Positions 9,328 to 15,272 of a DNA stretch of 25,207 nt are shown one piece after another (positions within the stretch are counted from its first letter, which is position 1; every line of letters begins with the position of its first letter). Source of the stretch: a virus; the IMG/VR virus record IMGVR_UViG_3300025617_001245, positions 1 to 25,207 of that record. One strand, written 5' to 3'. The position numbers were made by a program, and so were the translations under genes. Below the pieces are notes generated by a model. The model did not search any database. It had not been told where the DNA came from and saw only the letters and a list, made by a program, of their open reading frames with translations.

Positions 9328-9576
9328 ATGGTAATGACAGCAGCGTTTTGGAAGATGGCGGGAGAAAGAGCCATCAAGACCGTCGCACAGAGTGCCCTAG
9401 CCTTCCTTGGCTCGGGAACCGTGGGACTGTTTGAGATTAACTGGGGTAACATGTCCAGTGTTGCACTGGGTGCAGGTCTCCTCTCAATCTTGACATCTAT
9501 TGCTATCCCTAGTGCAGAAACAAGGAACGCAGTTCGTAATGAGCTAGCGGGCAAGGCTCAGGCAAGGAATAAGTAA
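9328..9576 (+). CDS. r1t-type holin
   Basis: An 82-aa membrane protein that should form the lysis pore or time lysis. It reads FWKMAGERAIKTVAQSALAF, then a loop ending in NWG, then a second hydrophobic segment (VALGAGLLSILTSIAI) and a charged tail. This order matches the phage r1t holin family common in actinobacteriophages. ATGs at 9328 and 9334 are both possible; AAAGGA upstream favours the first. It has its own strong promoter and is coupled to the FmdB-like gene by a one-base overlap. Confidence 0.88.
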   Translation: MVMTAAFWKMAGERAIKTVAQSALAFLGSGTVGLFEINWGNMSSVALGAGLLSILTSIAIPSAETRNAVRNELAGKAQARNK

Positions 9577-9761
9577 TGGCAATCTACCAGTATAAATGTA
9601 CTGGTTGCGACACCATGATTGATAAGATCAGGGGCATCAACGATAAAGAAGATGCCTCTGATCTTGTTTGTGATAGGTGTAATGGCAACCTGAAAAGATT
9701 CTATGCGGGAGGTGCTTTTGGGGTACAGTTCAACGGAAGCGGATGGGCCAGTAAGTCTTAG
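9576..9761 (+). CDS. FmdB-like zinc-ribbon protein
   Basis: A 61-aa protein with the FmdB-family layout: MAIYQYKCTGCD, then VCDRCNGNLKRFY, giving zinc ligands C8, C11, C32 and C35, and a short glycine-rich tail (FNGSGWASKS) typical of the family. FmdB-like ribbons are common small phage proteins of uncertain, possibly regulatory, function. It overlaps the preceding holin stop by one base and the following monooxygenase by up to 59 bases. Confidence 0.85.
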   Translation: MAIYQYKCTGCDTMIDKIRGINDKEDASDLVCDRCNGNLKRFYAGGAFGVQFNGSGWASKS

Positions 9762-10530
9762 GTTCCACTGGTTTGCAAATAGGCAATACTCAGACGTCAC
9801 AGTGTCAGAGTTTAGGAAGATGATTTCTACCCTAGACTCTTTTGGCTATTACTCTGTTTTGCTGCCGTACCACAATCACTTGTCAGATTTCTTGGTGCTA
9901 TCAGCTAAGGATATTTCTAGCACAGAGAGAATAAAATATAATATAGCTATTAGGCCATCTGAAATGTCGGCAGAGGCCTGTGCTAGACAGGTCCACTCTT
10001 TTAATAAAATTGAAGCTAATAGATTAATTTTAAATATAATTTATGGAAGTCCGCAACAAATTGAAAATAGGGGAGATCTTGTGGAAAACAGAGTCGGTCT
10101 CAAGCAGTCCGCCGATATGTTTGTTGAGCAACTCTCCTGCAATAATCTATTTATTAAATCTAACACAGAAATAATTGTTTCGGGTAACTCCTACGAAGCC
10201 CTGGAGATGTCTAGACGACGAGCCGACTACTCGGCCCTAGACCTGGAGAGCTTTGAAAGAGAAGACATGGATAGTGAGGAGGGCAAGGCCCGCTTGGCTG
10301 CCTATGCAAAGGTTAAAAGACTCATGCTAGTGGCAGATATAGTTGTGACTGATAGCAAAGAAAGAAAACTGTTTGACGGCAGCAACTCCATCGTCGGTAC
10401 CGAAAAAGAAATTGTAGCCAAGCTAACGTCACTACAGAAGAGGGGCGTAACAGACATCCTAGTCTCTTCCCACCCCTATGATCGGCACATCGAATCGCTG
10501 CATCAATTAATAAAACGTATCTCAAGCTAG
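9703..10530 (+). CDS. Compact luciferase-like / SsuD-type flavin-dependent monooxygenase
   Basis: Resembles alkanesulfonate monooxygenase-type luciferase-like enzymes, which use reduced FMN and O2. Matching segments in order are FHWFANRQYSD, the GYYSVLLPYHNH block, RIKYNIAIRPSEMS, ANRLILNIIYGSP and, at the C-terminus, IVGTEKEIVAKLTSLQKRGV then DILVSSHPY. At up to 275 aa it is shorter than SsuD (about 380); the middle, after IIVSGNSYEALEMSRRRADY, appears shortened. The start is uncertain: ATG 9703 or TTG 9718 (5 nt after GGGAGG), both inside the FmdB-like gene. The substrate is unknown. Loss of part of the barrel could mean altered chemistry. Confidence 0.72.
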   Translation: MREVLLGYSSTEADGPVSLRFHWFANRQYSDVTVSEFRKMISTLDSFGYYSVLLPYHNHLSDFLVLSAKDISSTERIKYNIAIRPSEMSAEACARQVHSFNKIEANRLILNIIYGSPQQIENRGDLVENRVGLKQSADMFVEQLSCNNLFIKSNTEIIVSGNSYEALEMSRRRADYSALDLESFEREDMDSEEGKARLAAYAKVKRLMLVADIVVTDSKERKLFDGSNSIVGTEKEIVAKLTSLQKRGVTDILVSSHPYDRHIESLHQLIKRISS

Positions 10531-10550
10531 ACTTTTTGCACTAAATAAGA

Positions 10551-10556
10551 TATAAT
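10551..10556 (+). promoter_or_regulatory. -10 promoter element (TATAAT) upstream of the DUF7455-like gene
   Basis: A perfect TATAAT in the 57-nt gap, with predicted start near 10563 and a leader containing TTGGAGG before the ATG at 10588. No clear -35 is visible. Confidence 0.55.
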
Positions 10557-10587
10557 AGATAGAACAACAACTACTTTTGGAGGCTAT

Positions 10588-10821
10588 ATGACTGCATCAA
10601 CACTTGATAAACCAAGGCTAGACCCAAAAACTACCAAGCTTACCCGATCTGACAGATGCGATTCAGGATGCCCAGCCCAAGCTCATGTGCTTGTATTCGG
10701 CTTAGAGGGAGAGTTAATGTTTTGTGCACACCATTATAATAAAATTATGAGCAGCGACTCAGGCAGGGAAGCGATGGAAGCATTTGCTATCGAAACACAC
10801 AAACAAGATGAGGCGGCATAG
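10588..10821 (+). CDS. DUF7455-like small zinc protein
   Basis: A 77-aa protein whose core, LTRSDRCDSGCPAQAHV then GELMFCAHHYNK, matches the actinobacterial DUF7455 pattern (T..DRCD.C.AQA...G.L.FCAHH). Likely zinc ligands are C24, C28, C46 and H48 or H49. The first spacing is CxxxC instead of the usual CxxC, a small oddity. Function is unknown in hosts and phages alike. It has its own promoter, a good RBS, and a one-base TAGTG overlap with the next gene. Confidence 0.75.
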   Translation: MTASTLDKPRLDPKTTKLTRSDRCDSGCPAQAHVLVFGLEGELMFCAHHYNKIMSSDSGREAMEAFAIETHKQDEAA

Positions 10822-11240
10822 TGGAAATAGTTTTAGGGGCAGTGCTGGGCACGGCTATTGTAGTAGTCAGCACCCTATTTTTGCGTACTCCAGCCAAGGA
10901 AGCAATGAGCACCACATTAAAGTTTAGTCAAGCTCGGGCACACATGCTGATGTCCACTATCGCAGACTACGGAGATAGCGTTCACGAACCAGACACAAAC
11001 AATCAAAGCAAGGACTATATTAAAAAATCATATGTGAGGGTAGTCATAGCAGAAAACAATGCCTACTGGATTAAAGATAATGCTTTGTTCACAGCAGAGG
11101 TGGTCGAGGGAATGGTGGACAGGGAGAGCCAGAGAAGAGTTGACACAATGGGTATGGATAGTGTAGAATTAGAGCAGACGTTAGCAATTGTAGAAAAACT
11201 TAGAGAGGGACTAGATGAAGATAGCGGTGCAGGGAAGTAA
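10821..11240 (+). CDS. Membrane-anchored phage protein of unknown function
   Basis: A 139-aa protein starting with GTG that overlaps the previous stop by one base. Residues 2-22 (EIVLGAVLGTAIVVVSTLFL) form a single N-terminal TM anchor. The soluble part contains AYWIKDNALFTAEVVEGMVD and VDTMGMDSVELEQTLAIVEK segments, a pattern I have seen as a conserved hypothetical in actinobacteriophages. No catalytic motif is visible. Its 3' end overlaps the next gene by 26 bases. Confidence 0.75.
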   Translation: MEIVLGAVLGTAIVVVSTLFLRTPAKEAMSTTLKFSQARAHMLMSTIADYGDSVHEPDTNNQSKDYIKKSYVRVVIAENNAYWIKDNALFTAEVVEGMVDRESQRRVDTMGMDSVELEQTLAIVEKLREGLDEDSGAGK

Positions 11241-11568
11241 AAGCTTTTCCGACTACAACATTTTTTTGCGTGCTATGCGAACAGCACTGTACTCAATGAG
11301 CGAGGACGACAAGGCTATTGAGCTGTACCCATTGGGGCCACACATCGTAAACAATATGGCAATTGGTTTTGCCAATATTACTGAAGACAGTCTTCGGCCT
11401 AGGGGTATTAAAATTTCTTGTCACCAAAGGCCAGCGGGCTGGGCGGAGAAGAACGTAAAAGATTTTGACTATATTGCCTACTTCTGCAAACCAGGAGAGC
11501 CCTTTTCTAGGCTTGTAGATCTTGCAGACGAACTGGAGATGAACCCAGCAGTCTACTCTTACGAATAG
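11215..11568 (+). CDS. SLOG/YspA-like (DUF2493-type) nucleotide-binding protein, tentative
   Basis: A 117-aa protein beginning MKIAVQGSKSFSDYNIFLRA, which resembles the first strand and glycine loop of YspA/DUF2493 SLOG-fold proteins (MKV.V.GSR.F.DY). A later segment with ISCHQRPAGWAEKNVKDFDY and FCKPGEPFSRLVDLA would be consistent with the rest of a Rossmann-like fold. SLOG proteins bind nucleotides or nucleotide-derived signals. The start ATG lies inside the previous gene, suggesting coupling. Confidence 0.6.
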   Translation: MKIAVQGSKSFSDYNIFLRAMRTALYSMSEDDKAIELYPLGPHIVNNMAIGFANITEDSLRPRGIKISCHQRPAGWAEKNVKDFDYIAYFCKPGEPFSRLVDLADELEMNPAVYSYE

Positions 11569-11574
11569 AATTAG

Positions 11575-11651
11575 TGTCTCTTAAACTATACATTACGATA
11601 GTTAATGTTCGTTTTAAGGGACATAATGTAGTCAGCAAAAGTTGCTGACTA
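11575..11651 (+). other. Structured intergenic element with two strong hairpins
   Basis: The 105-nt gap between the SLOG-like and next gene contains TGTCTCTTAAA (11575-11585) pairing with TTTAAGGGACA (11613-11623) with one G-U, an inner AACTAT/ATAGTT hairpin (11584-11589 with 11598-11603) that competes with it, and then a perfect 10-bp stem TAGTCAGCAA/TTGCTGACTA with a 3-nt loop (11629-11651). No U-tract follows. It could be a terminator, attenuator or small RNA. Confidence 0.5.
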
Positions 11652-11673
11652 GTATAAACAGGGAATGATTATA

Positions 11674-11883
11674 ATGTTAGTATCATCACTTGACAAAATG
11701 GAAAACATCGTAAAGCGTAATCGCAACTTAAGATGGGATGGATGGGACGTTGTCTTCTCCTACCCCTCAGAGAAGGGTCGTACCTCAAAGTTCGGTGCCA
11801 GGGTAAATAATGTATGGCATCTGCAAAGAAGGATCGACCTCACTGAGCAGGGGTGGCACATACCTCAGAAGTATGTGAGGTAG
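11674..11883 (+). CDS. Small phage protein of unknown function
   Basis: A 69-aa basic protein (72 aa if the ATG at 11665 is used). The GGGA at 11661-11664 abuts 11665 but sits 9 nt from 11674, so the later ATG is preferred. The sequence NRNLRWDGWDVVFSYPSEKG then GWHIPQKYV resembles short conserved hypotheticals in actinobacteriophages; the tryptophan-rich pattern suggests a small beta fold. It lies directly upstream of whiB (3-nt gap), after the structured element. Confidence 0.65.
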   Translation: MLVSSLDKMENIVKRNRNLRWDGWDVVFSYPSEKGRTSKFGARVNNVWHLQRRIDLTEQGWHIPQKYVR

Positions 11884-11886
11884 GTT

Positions 11887-12189
11887 ATGAATTCCAAGCA
11901 CAGCTGGAAGGATGACGCTGCTTGCCTTGGCTTCGATACTGAATTCTTTTTTGACAAGTATGAAGAAGATGAAGAGTTCCGACCAGCGATTGACAAGACG
12001 TGTGCTGGTTGCCCAGTGGCAACACAATGCTTCGCAGTAGGCATCTCGCAAAAGGAGTGGGGTGTATGGGGCGGAGTATATCTTGAGAATGGAAAAGTAT
12101 CTCGTGAGTTTAACCGACATCGCACAAAGGCCGATTGGGCAAAGACATGGCAGTATCTGACACTAGACAAGAAGGGCAAGAATGAGTAG
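11887..12189 (+). CDS. whiB: WhiB-like iron-sulfur transcriptional regulator
   Basis: A 100-aa member of the actinobacteria-restricted Wbl family. The four [4Fe-4S] ligands are C13 (DDAACLG), C39 and C42 (KTCAGCPV) and C48 (TQCFAVG), followed by the GVWGG turn at 59-63 and a basic C-terminal stretch (REFNRHRTKADW). Wbl proteins bind sigma factor and respond to O2, NO or redox; phage Wbls such as that of TM4 can interfere with host Wbl control. The ATG overlaps nothing upstream; the 3' end overlaps a micro membrane ORF. It is the strongest host-range marker in the window. Confidence 0.95.
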   Translation: MNSKHSWKDDAACLGFDTEFFFDKYEEDEEFRPAIDKTCAGCPVATQCFAVGISQKEWGVWGGVYLENGKVSREFNRHRTKADWAKTWQYLTLDKKGKNE

Positions 12190-12292
12190 CATCGCTATAA
12201 TCCAGATCTTTATTTTGGTGGGGGTGTGGGTTAATGTAACCTTGGGGCTCATCGCACTCTATGACAGGAGAAAGAGAATAAATGTATACTAA
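12182..12292 (+). CDS. Micro membrane protein (36 aa)
   Basis: An ATG inside the end of whiB (ATGAGTAG) opens 36 codons: SSIAIIQIFILVGVWVN continues into VTLGLIALY, one TM helix, then DRRKRINVY, a basic cytoplasmic tail. It also overlaps the next gene by 11 bases. Position and a clean TM plus positive-inside tail support it. The family is not recognised. Confidence 0.6.
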   Translation: MSSIAIIQIFILVGVWVNVTLGLIALYDRRKRINVY

Positions 12293-12527
12293 CACAATGG
12301 CTAGGGCATTCAGATCTCTTGATCACTATTGTCCTAAGGGCTTCGCCCTGCAGGTTGTAGACAATGATAACTTCATCACCGTCAAAGCATTAGAAAAAGA
12401 CTTTAATCGATTAGATGATTTTAATAAAAGACGTGCTGTAGAATATATGGTGCTAACAAAGAAAGCATTAGAACAAGAAGGAGCAATCGTTTTGCTAGTA
12501 AGAGAAGGCGGTGAGGAGATTGGTTGA
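12282..12527 (+). CDS. Small phage protein of unknown function
   Basis: An 81-aa protein with a beta-type first half (GFALQVVDNDNFITVKALEKD) and a helical second half ending LVREGGEEIG. No motif is recognised. AGGAG upstream is within range of the ATG at 12282. It overlaps its neighbours on both sides, as do most genes in this run. Confidence 0.65.
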   Translation: MYTNTMARAFRSLDHYCPKGFALQVVDNDNFITVKALEKDFNRLDDFNKRRAVEYMVLTKKALEQEGAIVLLVREGGEEIG

Positions 12528-12903
12528 GGCTATTCTGGGAGCAGTTGGCATTATCGTAATGGGGCTGTTGGTAGTAGACAATATTTATCTTCGCTTAAAG
12601 AATAGAAAGCTGTTTGTTAAGGCCTCGCAGGCCGAGGTAGATCGTTTGTCTGTATATGTACAGACCAAAGATTTGCTGGCAAAAGCAGCGGAGGAGTCTC
12701 AGGGTACAGATGGATTTATTAAATTTATGTCAACCTCCCGCGACTGGGCCTTTGAGTATATCGAAGATGTCCAAAGGGATCTTCATGCTCTCAAAGAGAT
12801 TGTTGATGCTACTGCTGGCAAGCCAAGAACGGTGGCACAAAACAATGTCCTTACCGAGGCGGTAAACAAGGTACTAGAACATCTGCCAAAGGAGGGCAAG
12901 TAA
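12511..12903 (+). CDS. Membrane-anchored phage protein of unknown function
   Basis: A 130-aa protein with a GTG start overlapping the previous gene by 17 bases. An N-terminal TM helix (AILGAVGIIVMGLLVVDNIY) is followed by a helical domain with GFIKFMSTSRDWAFEYIEDV, a conserved segment in actinobacteriophage hypotheticals. The layout parallels the protein at 10821-11240 (single anchor plus about 110 soluble residues). It ends with a TAATG overlap with the thermonuclease gene, so the two may be coupled. Confidence 0.72.
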   Translation: MRRLVEAILGAVGIIVMGLLVVDNIYLRLKNRKLFVKASQAEVDRLSVYVQTKDLLAKAAEESQGTDGFIKFMSTSRDWAFEYIEDVQRDLHALKEIVDATAGKPRTVAQNNVLTEAVNKVLEHLPKEGK

Positions 12904-13304
12904 TGTTTAAATATAATGCAATTGTAGATAACGTGGTAGACGGTGACACGGTAGACTTGTCTATTGATTTAGGGTTTGATATCTGGCACAAGGCCAGAGT
13001 TAGGCTGCTGGGTATCGATACCCCAGAAAAATGGTATGACTACGGCAAGATCGTAAAGGCTTATGTGCAGGAGCAACTTGAGCTTAAGCCAGTGCAGATT
13101 TCCAGCACTAAGCCAGACAAGTATGGCCGCTACCTAGTTGACATCTATGTCGAGGGCATGGAGGAGACGTTTAACCAGCACCTAATTGACAATAACATGG
13201 CAAAATCTTACCATGGTGCAGCCAGGGGCAGCCTGTGGAGAGACGACGAGCTAGCCCTCAGAGACCACGACCTATTGATCAATAAAGTACAGTTTAAGGA
13301 CTAG
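12903..13304 (+). CDS. Thermonuclease (SNase-like)
   Basis: A 133-aa staphylococcal-nuclease-fold enzyme that cleaves DNA or RNA with Ca2+. Motifs are VVDGDTVDL (D15), RVRLLGIDTPE (R34, D39, E42) and DKYGRYLVDI (R76), so all catalytic residues match. There is no signal peptide, so it should act in the cytoplasm or virion, perhaps on host nucleic acid. It is coupled to the upstream membrane-anchored protein by a one-base overlap. Confidence 0.93.
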   Translation: MFKYNAIVDNVVDGDTVDLSIDLGFDIWHKARVRLLGIDTPEKWYDYGKIVKAYVQEQLELKPVQISSTKPDKYGRYLVDIYVEGMEETFNQHLIDNNMAKSYHGAARGSLWRDDELALRDHDLLINKVQFKD

Positions 13305-13305
13305 A

Positions 13306-13455
13306 ATGATTCATAATATTGAGCGGACTCTTTGCTCGGCTTGCGGGGCACTAATGGCAGCTGTCGTAAAGGGGAGAGACATCACTTACCGTTGCTTGAG
13401 CAAGCACGAGCTGCACCCCCCAGCTCGCTTTAGGGATGCCGCCAACGGAGAATAG
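13306..13455 (+). CDS. Small zinc-ribbon protein (49 aa)
   Basis: Starts 2 nt after the thermonuclease stop. The sequence RTLCSACGALMAAVVKGRDI then YRCLSKHELHPP has a CSAC knuckle and later Cys and His residues that could complete a zinc site. It resembles short zinc ribbons common in actinobacteriophages. No RBS is obvious beyond the upstream gene's end, so translation may be coupled. Confidence 0.6.
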   Translation: MIHNIERTLCSACGALMAAVVKGRDITYRCLSKHELHPPARFRDAANGE

Positions 13456-13457
13456 TG

Positions 13458-13490
13458 TTGACATTCACGTTATAGTTTGGTAAACTATAA
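13458..13490 (+). promoter_or_regulatory. Consensus promoter overlapped by a perfect palindrome (candidate operator)
   Basis: TTGACA (13458-13463), 17 nt, then TAAACT (13481-13486) preceded by TGG. A perfect inverted repeat, TTATAGTTT (13470-13478) and AAACTATAA (13482-13490) with GGT between, covers the -10. A dimeric regulator bound there would block RNA polymerase. A related half-site, AAACTATA, occurs in the structured gap at 11583-11590. Confidence 0.72.
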
Positions 13491-13506
13491 CAAAGAGAGA
13501 GAGACA

Positions 13507-13614
13507 ATGGAACTATATCTGGAAATGTTTGACAATAGCTTTTGGCGTAGTGGCTACCCCATCGGTATAGGATTCTTGCTTGCATGGTGGGCGATTACCA
13601 AGTTGAATAAGTAG
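13507..13614 (+). CDS. Micro membrane protein (35 aa)
   Basis: An ATG at 13507 after a purine-rich GAGAGAGAGA leader gives 35 aa: an acidic, aromatic N-terminus (ELYLEMFDNSFW), a glycine-rich hydrophobic helix (YPIGIGFLLAWWAI) and a lysine tail. It is the first gene after the palindromic promoter. The next gene starts 1 nt after its stop. The family is unknown. Confidence 0.6.
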   Translation: MELYLEMFDNSFWRSGYPIGIGFLLAWWAITKLNK

Positions 13615-13615
13615 C

Positions 13616-14152
13616 ATGAACATATTTTATTTAGATAGCGACACAGAAAAGTGTGCACAGTATCACCTAGATAAGCATGTAGTAAAGATGATTCTAGAGT
13701 ACTGTCAGCTACTGTCTACCGCTCACAGGCTTTCTGACGGCCTGCTAGAGCCAGGTCTGTCCAAGACTGGTCGTAACGTAAAGCGTTACAGGCTACTTGA
13801 TGACAGAGACTCTATCATGTATCAGGCCACTCATATCAACCACCCGTCTGCTGTATGGGCACGAGCAAGTAAAGAGAACTACGTATGGTTAGCAGATCTT
13901 CTTGTCAAGTTGTCTAAAGAATATACTAGGAGGTATGGCAAGACGCACAAGTGTGAGTCAGATGGCCTTATAAAAGCTTTGCAGCAGACTCCGCGGGGTA
14001 TGCGTGCAAAAGGCTTCACACAGCCCACACCAGCCATGCCAGATGAATACAAGAGTAATGACTCTATTACTTCGTATAGGACATACTATATGAAAGACAA
14101 GGCTTATATCGCATCCTGGAAGACAAGAGAAGTTCCTTCCTGGTTTTTGTGA
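13616..14152 (+). CDS. Conserved phage protein of unknown function
   Basis: A 178-aa protein of a type widespread in phages, beginning MNIFYLDSDTEKCAQYHLDK and continuing HVVKMILEYCQLLSTAHRL; later NHPSAVWARASKENYVWL and AMPDEYK...SYRTYYMKDKA. Conserved His, Asp and Lys residues in the DKHVVKM segment suggest an enzyme, but I cannot assign a reaction. Some databases link similar sequences with DNA-repair names; I do not rely on that. It may be co-transcribed with the preceding micro membrane gene. Confidence 0.7.
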   Translation: MNIFYLDSDTEKCAQYHLDKHVVKMILEYCQLLSTAHRLSDGLLEPGLSKTGRNVKRYRLLDDRDSIMYQATHINHPSAVWARASKENYVWLADLLVKLSKEYTRRYGKTHKCESDGLIKALQQTPRGMRAKGFTQPTPAMPDEYKSNDSITSYRTYYMKDKAYIASWKTREVPSWFL

Positions 14153-14182
14153 TATAATATATACGCTCGCCTGATAGGGAGC
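14150..14182 (+). promoter_or_regulatory. hsp20 promoter with 5'-terminal mRNA hairpin
   Basis: TGATATAAT (14150-14158) is an extended -10; +1 is predicted at 14165. There begins a stem-loop, GCTC(G)CCT-GAT-AGGGAGC (14165-14182), so the transcript would start with a hairpin. The RBS AGGAGG at 14203-14208 lies outside it. Confidence 0.55.
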
Positions 14183-14215
14183 ACTTTAACTCGCTTAACA
14201 TAAGGAGGAAATATA

Positions 14216-14620
14216 ATGATGTCTATTACAGACCCATTCGAAACAATCAATCGGGAATTCGATCGAATGTTTCCAGTTGTAGCAAGAACACACAAGCCAG
14301 TAGGCTACCCACCGTATAACCTGATCCAGTGGAATACGGAGCGATTCAGTCTTGAATTCGCAGTCGCTGGCTTTAGCAAAGATCAAATTGATATCTCAGT
14401 GGAGAAGGGTGTGCTGTCCGTGACTGGAGAGCAGACTGAAGAGGCAGCAGATATTAACTATCTACACAAGGGAATCGCAGCTCGAAAGTTTGTTCGTAAG
14501 TTTGAGCTACCCGAGCACGTAGAAATCTCCGAGGCAAAGCTAGAGAACGGCATCTTGATTATTGATTTAATTAAGGAAGTTCCAGAAGAGGCCAAGCCAA
14601 AGAAGATCAGCATCAAATAA
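14216..14620 (+). CDS. Hsp20-family small heat-shock protein
   Basis: A 134-aa alpha-crystallin-domain chaperone. An N-terminal arm (ITDPFETINREFDRMFPVV) precedes the domain: PPYNLIQWNTERFSLEFAVA, GFSKDQIDISVEKGVLSVTG, FVRKFELPEHVEISEAKLEN and GILIIDL. Such proteins bind unfolding proteins without ATP; phage versions are known, especially in cyanophages, and may aid virion assembly. ATG 14216 has AGGAGG 7 nt upstream; an adjacent ATG at 14219 is also possible. A separate promoter and 5' hairpin suggest independent regulation. It is followed by a stem-loop at 14644-14668. Confidence 0.93.
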   Translation: MMSITDPFETINREFDRMFPVVARTHKPVGYPPYNLIQWNTERFSLEFAVAGFSKDQIDISVEKGVLSVTGEQTEEAADINYLHKGIAARKFVRKFELPEHVEISEAKLENGILIIDLIKEVPEEAKPKKISIK

Positions 14621-14643
14621 AACTAAATAACGTCATACAGACC

Positions 14644-14668
14644 TGGGGCATGTCTATAAACTGCCCCA
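14644..14668 (+). terminator. Stem-loop after hsp20, possible terminator
   Basis: TGGGGCA (14644-14650) and TGCCCCA (14662-14668) form a perfect 7-bp stem with an 11-nt loop. Stem core and loop ends match the hairpin after katG at 6122-6142. There is no U-tract; the RBS of the next gene follows 5 nt later, so it may instead act as a leader hairpin. Confidence 0.5.
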
Positions 14669-14682
14669 CTTAGGAGAATGTT

Positions 14683-15153
14683 ATGCAATGCACCCAGTTT
14701 CTTGCTGTTGAAGCAGGCAATCCACAAAAGGCTATAGACAGAGCTAATTACAAAGTGTTGGAGCTTGTTGGTAAAAATCTGTGGTTTGATTCTATTCATA
14801 CCACAGAGCAGCCACCTGTGCTGATAGACGAAAACGTTATGTCTGACTTAATGGACAAACGCTTTCAGCTCATCCCAATTTTGTTGGAGGACTTGGACAT
14901 GAACCGAGTAATTGCTGCAATCAATGCCTACTTTGACCCAAAGCTTAGTCGAACCGATAGGGTTTATCAAGATATAATGAGAAGGTTCGAGGGACAGGCG
15001 GACATTGCTATCGAAGCAATACAGTTTGTTGATGAACGCTGGAGCAGCCGTAGTTTATTTTTTGATTTAGAAACTATGACTGGGTCTCCAGACGCCATCA
15101 CAAAAAGAATGCATAGGCCAAACTTTTTTGTACCATTTTTAATAAATTATTGA
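14683..15153 (+). CDS. Protein of unknown function (156 aa)
   Basis: No family is recognised. The 156-aa protein is soluble, mixed alpha/beta in feel, with acidic patches (ILLEDLDMNRVIAAINAYFD, RRFEGQADIAIEAIQFVDER). TAGGAG lies close upstream of the ATG at 14683, and the conserved stem-loop stands just before it. It is followed by an extended -10 promoter that overlaps its 3' region. Confidence 0.75.
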   Translation: MQCTQFLAVEAGNPQKAIDRANYKVLELVGKNLWFDSIHTTEQPPVLIDENVMSDLMDKRFQLIPILLEDLDMNRVIAAINAYFDPKLSRTDRVYQDIMRRFEGQADIAIEAIQFVDERWSSRSLFFDLETMTGSPDAITKRMHRPNFFVPFLINY

Positions 15154-15157
15154 TATA

Positions 15158-15204
15158 TGATATAATTATACCAGCCCCACGCAGGGCAAGGGTTTGCTAA
15201 CCTT
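15158..15204 (+). promoter_or_regulatory. Promoter with hairpin-rich leader before the methyltransferase
   Basis: TGATATAAT (15158-15166) predicts +1 at 15173. The leader begins with GCCC/GGGC (15174-15187) and continues with AAGG(G)TT/AACCTT (15188-15204). As at hsp20, a hairpin starts at the very 5' end of the predicted transcript. Confidence 0.5.
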
Positions 15205-15272
15205 AGGATGACTAGTTACCATTTTCTGGGCCAACCAGGGTCGCTGTGTGGGGTCCAAGATTTGGAGTTACA

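Noticed and set aside
13616-14152. DNA glycosylase annotation for the MNIF protein
   Set aside because: Similar sequences sometimes carry repair names, but I see no match to the T4 endonuclease V sequence or its catalytic N-terminus.
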